8,545 bases of DNA from Planctomycetota bacterium. Its GTDB lineage: Bacteria > Planctomycetota > Phycisphaerae > WQYP01. This document shows positions 5,402 through 8,545 of this stretch, piece after piece. Each line of letters starts with the position of its first letter. Position 1 is the first letter of the stretch. The notes under the pieces were generated by a model, which was not told the origin of the DNA, made no database searches, and saw nothing but the letters and a program-made list of their open reading frames with translations. The position numbers and the translations under genes are program-made. The DNA is taken from NCBI GenBank assembly GCA_021852225.1, contig JAJZOA010000333.1, positions 1-8,545 of the forward strand, in the 5' to 3' direction.

Positions 5402-6934
5402 TTAATCCAGTGGTCGGGCAGTGGTGCTGGTCGCTTCCTGAGGCGGGAGGCGCAATTCCCGCTTTAGAAGTTTCCCGGTGGGTGACCGGGGCAATTCGTC
5501 CATTATATAAATCTCCCGCGGGGTTTTATAGGGCGCCAGACGCTGACGCACGAAGGTCCGAAGGTCGGCAGGCGTCGGTGGCGCGGTCAGGTCGGGCTGC
5601 AACTGGACAAAGCCGATCGGAACTTCGCCACGCTGGGCGTCTTTTGCCCCAATTACCGCCGCCAGAAGCACCGCCGGATGCTGCCGCAGAATTTCCTCAA
5701 TTTCACCGGGCGCGATTTTTTCACCGGCCATAATGATCATTTCTTTTTTTCGGCCGGTAATGTGCAGGAATCCATCGGAGTCGATTCTTGCGATGTCGCC
5801 GGTTTTAAACCAGCCATCCGGGGAAAGCACGGCGGCGGTTTCAACTGGCCGGTTGTAATATCCCTTCATCACATTGGGACCTCTAATGAGAAGTTCGCCA
5901 TCCGTGCCGGCGGGCAGGTCTGCGCCGGAATCGTCGGTAATACGAAGCTCTTCGCCTGGAACAGGCTTGCCGACACTTCCGGGTTTATGATCCCATGGCG
6001 TGGAAAAACTGACCATTGGCGCGGTTTCGGTCAGTCCGAAGCCTTGAAGAATGGTGTGGCCAAACCGTTCGTAAAAACGTTCCATAAGTGAAAGTGAAAG
6101 AGGTTCTCCGCCGCTGATGACATATTGTACAGGCGCCATGGATTCCCGATTTGCGTTTTTGGCATTGGCCAGCAGCGCATACATGCTTGGCACGGCAATA
6201 AGCACCTGTACCTGATGGCGTCCGATGGCCTGAAGAACCGCGGGAGCGGAAAAGCGGGCGAGGTAAATAACCCGGCAGCCAAGACTAAGGGGCACCAGAC
6301 AGCAACCCATAAGTCCCAGCGCATGAAACATGGGAAGAATTCCCAGGAAGGTCATCTGCTGATTGAACCGCGCGTGGGCAATCGAATTGGCCGCATTGGA
6401 ATCCAGATTTCCGTTGGTCAGCACCACCCCCTTAGGCGTGGAACTCGTGCCGCTGGTATACAGAATGACAGCCGGATCGGCGGGGTCGCGCCTGGGCAGG
6501 CGACGGCGGAACACGGCGGCTTTGAATTTTACCCATGCCGAAAACGGCAACAGGTCCTGAATATAAATCACCCGCAGCCCGGCGGCCGTCAGCGCTTCGC
6601 CCAGCGGGGTAAAAAGCGGGTGGCGGATGGTGAAAACGGTTTTGAGATTGGCGTCACGGCAAATGTCCAACAGCTCGGCCGGTCGCAAAAGGTAATTGAG
6701 CGGCACGGCCACCCGATTGGACCAGCGTGTGGCCAGGAAGGCAACGGCGAATGCGGCTGATTGGGGAATAAGGAGCCCGATGTGAGGCTCGGCGGGAGCG
6801 GCACCGTCCAGGAAATCGGCGAATATCTGCCCGCCAATGACCAGTTCCCGAAAAGTGGTGGAACGGACATCATCGACAATGGCGATCTGTCCGCCTCGGC
6901 GGGAAGCCTGTTCAACAATGGTTTCCAGCAGCAT
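5402..6934 (-). CDS. AMP-forming acyl-CoA synthetase (fatty acid--CoA ligase family)
   Basis: This is an ANL-superfamily adenylating enzyme: it activates a carboxylic acid with ATP to acyl-AMP and then forms the thioester, probably with CoA. All core motifs are present in the 510 residues: the phosphate loop YTSGTSSTPKGV (159-170), the substrate segment GFGLTETAP (298-306), the TGD motif (378-380), the hinge GRKKEMII (394-401), and the C-terminal PTGK with catalytic Lys488. The GEKIAPGEIEE segment after the hinge is typical of acyl-CoA synthetases with small or medium substrates as well as fatty acids, so chain length cannot be read from sequence. No acyltransferase, carrier-protein or condensation domain is attached. 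ATG at 6934 lacks a strong Shine-Dalgarno. It may provide acyl-CoA for the nearby desaturase, but the genes are not co-transcribed and the link is only inferred. Confidence 0.92.
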   Translation of the reverse strand: MLLETIVEQASRRGGQIAIVDDVRSTTFRELVIGGQIFADFLDGAAPAEPHIGLLIPQSAAFAVAFLATRWSNRVAVPLNYLLRPAELLDICRDANLKTVFTIRHPLFTPLGEALTAAGLRVIYIQDLLPFSAWVKFKAAVFRRRLPRRDPADPAVILYTSGTSSTPKGVVLTNGNLDSNAANSIAHARFNQQMTFLGILPMFHALGLMGCCLVPLSLGCRVIYLARFSAPAVLQAIGRHQVQVLIAVPSMYALLANAKNANRESMAPVQYVISGGEPLSLSLMERFYERFGHTILQGFGLTETAPMVSFSTPWDHKPGSVGKPVPGEELRITDDSGADLPAGTDGELLIRGPNVMKGYYNRPVETAAVLSPDGWFKTGDIARIDSDGFLHITGRKKEMIIMAGEKIAPGEIEEILRQHPAVLLAAVIGAKDAQRGEVPIGFVQLQPDLTAPPTPADLRTFVRQRLAPYKTPREIYIMDELPRSPTGKLLKRELRLPPQEATSTTARPLD

Positions 6935-6994
6935 AATTGGAACCGTTTAGAACGCACCGGCAATGCGGCCCGTTGCCGCAACGCCCTTGTGTTG

Positions 6995-7023
6995 AATCTA
7001 CCCGGGCAATGCGACGGGTACAA
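6995..7023 (-). promoter_or_regulatory. Weak candidate promoter for the acyl-CoA synthetase gene
   Basis: On the minus strand TTGTAC (7023-7018) and TAGATT (7000-6995) are 17 bases apart, about 60 bases before the ATG at 6934. The match to consensus is modest (3/6 and 4/6). Confidence 0.25.
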
Positions 7024-7069
7024 CTAACCAAGAACGATGGCCGGATAAAAGTGCGGCGGCGGAGATACG

Positions 7070-7098
7070 TTGGCGGCTGGAAATTCGGGCGTTTTATT
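7070..7098 (+). promoter_or_regulatory. Weak candidate promoter for the XylR-like regulator gene
   Basis: TTGGCG (7070-7075) and TTTATT (7093-7098) are spaced by 17 bases, about 66 bases upstream of the ATG at 7165. Both hexamers match four of six consensus positions, so the call is tentative. Confidence 0.25.
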
Positions 7099-7164
7099 AC
7101 CAATCGTTGCATTCAGACGGTTCGGCGCGCATAGTTGCCCCTGACATGATGAAATGGAGTTGGC

Positions 7165-8373
7165 ATGAAAACGGGTCCCATCAGGCGAATAATGATCGTG
7201 CTGTCTCCGGTGCTAAGCATCGGGCGAGACTGTCGCCTGGGCGTTAACCGATACATGCGCGAGCAACAGCCATTGTGGCGCATCGTCAGCCATCCCGGCT
7301 GGCGATTTGCGGATGATCGCTGGCTTGCCCGCTGCACTTCCAAGGTGGATGGGGCCATTGTGTGGAACTTTGGAAAAATATCCTATAAAGGCTGGCGCGC
7401 CCGGCGCACGCGCATTGTCGGGATTATTAATTATGATCTGGAAGGAAAAGCGCCCATTTTTGTCACAGATGACCGGGACAAAGGCCGGGCTGCGGCCGAA
7501 CATCTGCTGGCATTGGATTTGCACAAATTTGCGTACATTCAACGACCTGGAAAATTATCAAAGCTGCGCGAAGCCGGTTTTGCCGATACCCTGGTCGCTG
7601 CGGGAAAACCCAAGCCGGCGATTCTGACCGTTGATGATCATGAACCGACCCGCCATTTCGGCAAGCAGTTGGTCACACTGCGAAAGAAATCGCATGGACC
7701 GATCGGGCTGATGGCGTACAACGACAGCATTGGAGCATTTGCGGCTGACGCCTGCCACGAAGCAGGCCTGTCTATACCATCTGATATTGCCATTGTGGGC
7801 GTGGACAACGACGAATTAATTTGCGATACCGCATCGCCGGCGTTAAGCAGTGTGCAGGCACCTTTTGAACAGCTTGGTTACCAGTGCGCCCGGGCACTGG
7901 ATCAACTTCTGGAGTCCGGAGAATCGGTTCCGGATGTCAATATCCTTCCCGGCGGCTGTTTCGTGCATGTGCGCGGATCCACGAGCCGGGACCTGACCAG
8001 CGACCCGGCTGTGGCCCGAGCACTGGCGCTGATCAACGCGCGGTTTCGTGATCCGATCGGTGTGCCGGACCTTTGTCGGCATCTGACCATGCCGCGGCGC
8101 ACGCTTGAATATCGTTTTCGTCAGGTTCTGGGTCACGGCCCGTACGAACAGATTCTGAAAATGCGTATCGATCATGCCAAGGTCCTGCTGATGGATACCG
8201 GCAAATCCATCCAGAAAATTGCCATTGAATGCGGCTTTAACAGCAGCCTGCGGATGAGCCAGAATTTTCACCGGCAAACCGGTCTTACACCGGGCCAATT
8301 CCGCCACCGGTTCCAGAAAATGCCGCATGGTCCGGCTGCTGGCGCGGGAGAAGAGCATGACATTAATACCTGA
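7165..8373 (+). CDS. XylR-like transcription regulator (sugar-binding domain plus AraC helix-turn-helix)
   Basis: The 402-residue product has the architecture of E. coli XylR (392 residues): an N-terminal LacI/GalR-type periplasmic-binding-protein fold (about 5-275) and a C-terminal AraC-type DNA-binding domain (about 285-385). Supporting segments are FVTDDRDKGRAAAEHLL (99-115), GLMAYNDSIGAFAADAC (181-197), and IAIVGVDNDELICDTASPALSSV (208-230), the last closely recalling XylR. In the AraC part the first helix-turn-helix is around VPDLCRHLTMPRRTLEYRF (300-318). The second is around SIQKIAIECGFNSSLRMSQNF (348-368), ending in the conserved TGLTPGQFR. Such proteins bind a sugar in the cytoplasm and usually activate catabolic genes from paired direct-repeat sites. 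The ligand here is unknown; xylose should not be assumed. ATG has GGAG five bases upstream. A phased direct repeat lies about 100 bases after the stop and is a candidate binding site. Confidence 0.93.
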   Translation: MKTGPIRRIMIVLSPVLSIGRDCRLGVNRYMREQQPLWRIVSHPGWRFADDRWLARCTSKVDGAIVWNFGKISYKGWRARRTRIVGIINYDLEGKAPIFVTDDRDKGRAAAEHLLALDLHKFAYIQRPGKLSKLREAGFADTLVAAGKPKPAILTVDDHEPTRHFGKQLVTLRKKSHGPIGLMAYNDSIGAFAADACHEAGLSIPSDIAIVGVDNDELICDTASPALSSVQAPFEQLGYQCARALDQLLESGESVPDVNILPGGCFVHVRGSTSRDLTSDPAVARALALINARFRDPIGVPDLCRHLTMPRRTLEYRFRQVLGHGPYEQILKMRIDHAKVLLMDTGKSIQKIAIECGFNSSLRMSQNFHRQTGLTPGQFRHRFQKMPHGPAAGAGEEHDINT

Positions 8374-8470
8374 CAATTCCGCCAGCGTATCTTGTTGACG
8401 CTAACCCGATACCTGAAGTGGTCATCGGCCGGCGGGCGGGCGACAAAAACCAGCGTCGCGATAGAATCAC

Positions 8471-8499
8471 TTGCGTAAAACGCGCACATATTGCGTAAA
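8471..8499 (+). repeat. Direct repeat TTGCGTAAA with 20-bp period, candidate operator
   Basis: TTGCGTAAA occurs at 8471-8479 and 8491-8499. Aligned over the full 20-base period the two units agree at 14 positions, including the CG at unit positions 11-12 and the closing TA. A third TTGC begins at 8511, in the same 20-base phase, but the rest of that unit is diverged. A 20-bp spacing puts both copies on nearly the same face of the helix. Tandem sites about two turns apart are how AraC/XylR-family dimers bind. The regulator gene immediately upstream is the obvious candidate partner, by inference. Confidence 0.55.
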
Positions 8500-8505
8500 T
8501 CGGTC

Positions 8506-8533
8506 TTGTATTGCCGCATCGCATGGATAGACT
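8506..8533 (+). promoter_or_regulatory. Weak candidate promoter for a gene beyond the right edge
   Basis: TTGTAT (8506-8511) and TAGACT (8528-8533) are spaced by 16 bases, directly downstream of the second TTGCGTAAA copy. A poor -35 next to an activator site would fit an AraC-type class II arrangement. The hexamers match only three and four of six positions. Confidence 0.25.
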
Positions 8534-8545
8534 CAATTCAGCAAC

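Larger units (their letters stand above)
6935..7164. other. Divergent intergenic region between the acyl-CoA synthetase and regulator genes
   Basis: No gene is seen in these 230 bases. They should hold the promoters of two divergent units. A perfect short hairpin CGTTG-CCG-CAACG (6971-6983) would lie in the synthetase leader. CAATGCG occurs twice (6961-6967 and 7007-7013), 46 bases apart. The TTGCGTAAA repeat found after the regulator gene is not present here, so autoregulation through that site is not supported. Confidence 0.5.
8374..8545. other. Gene-free right end, probably the upstream region of the next gene
   Basis: There is no credible coding sequence. Just after the regulator stop, AGCGT (8384-8388) and ACGCT (8398-8402) form a weak 5-bp hairpin without a T-run. 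A GC-rich block lies at about 8428-8442. The right half carries the TTGCGTAAA direct repeat and possible promoter hexamers pointing out of the window on the plus strand. Confidence 0.5.

Noticed and set aside
6125..6760. A 211-residue plus-strand frame opposite the acyl-CoA synthetase gene
   Set aside because: It lies entirely antisense to conserved adenylation motifs and its translation is low-complexity and motif-free.
8471..8530. Phased repeats at the right end as the beginning of a CRISPR array
   Set aside because: The unit is only 9 exact bases with a 20-bp period, far shorter than CRISPR repeat plus spacer, and no cas gene is present.

Overview
The window is bacterial chromosomal DNA, moderately GC-rich by eye, with tightly spaced genes on both strands. 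Taxonomy cannot be fixed from sequence alone. The hybrid regulator at the right (a sugar-binding LacI/periplasmic-binding-protein fold fused to an AraC helix-turn-helix domain) and the Gfo/Idh/MocA-fold protein beside a housekeeping gene would suit a Planctomycetes/Phycisphaerae-type or related PVC-group bacterium. That is an inference, not a demonstrated assignment.

Layout from left to right. (1) 1-37: first 12 codons of a minus-strand gene that runs off the left edge. (2) 38-358: gene-free stretch with hairpins and a weak candidate promoter. (3) 359-1381, minus: degenerate Gfo/Idh/MocA-like protein that has lost the usual catalytic signatures. (4) 1448-3502, minus: metG, methionyl-tRNA synthetase with a fused C-terminal tRNA-binding domain. 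Genes 4 and 3 look like one transcription unit. (5) 3503-3687: divergent promoter region with a TACAAT -10-like box facing each way. (6) 3688-4650, plus: membrane fatty-acid desaturase of the acyl-CoA delta-9 type with all histidine boxes. (7) 4748-5320, minus: methylated-DNA--protein-cysteine methyltransferase (MGMT/Ogt type) with a good Shine-Dalgarno and its own candidate promoter. (8) 5402-6934, minus: AMP-forming acyl-CoA synthetase with all core motifs. (9) 6935-7164: second divergent intergenic region. (10) 7165-8373, plus: XylR-like transcription regulator. (11) 8374-8545: gene-free right end carrying a striking 20-bp-phased direct repeat, TTGCGTAAA, which looks like an operator in front of a gene beyond the window.

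Functionally the window is a mix: translation (metG), DNA alkylation repair (MGMT), lipid metabolism (acyl-CoA synthetase and desaturase, which could supply and use acyl-CoA but are in separate units), and carbohydrate-responsive regulation (the XylR-like protein and the repeat downstream of it). I see no CRISPR array, insertion sequence, prophage gene, rRNA or tRNA, and no convincing evidence of an undescribed multi-gene system. The two points most worth following are the phased repeat at the right end and the active-site-less Gfo/Idh paralogue behind metG.
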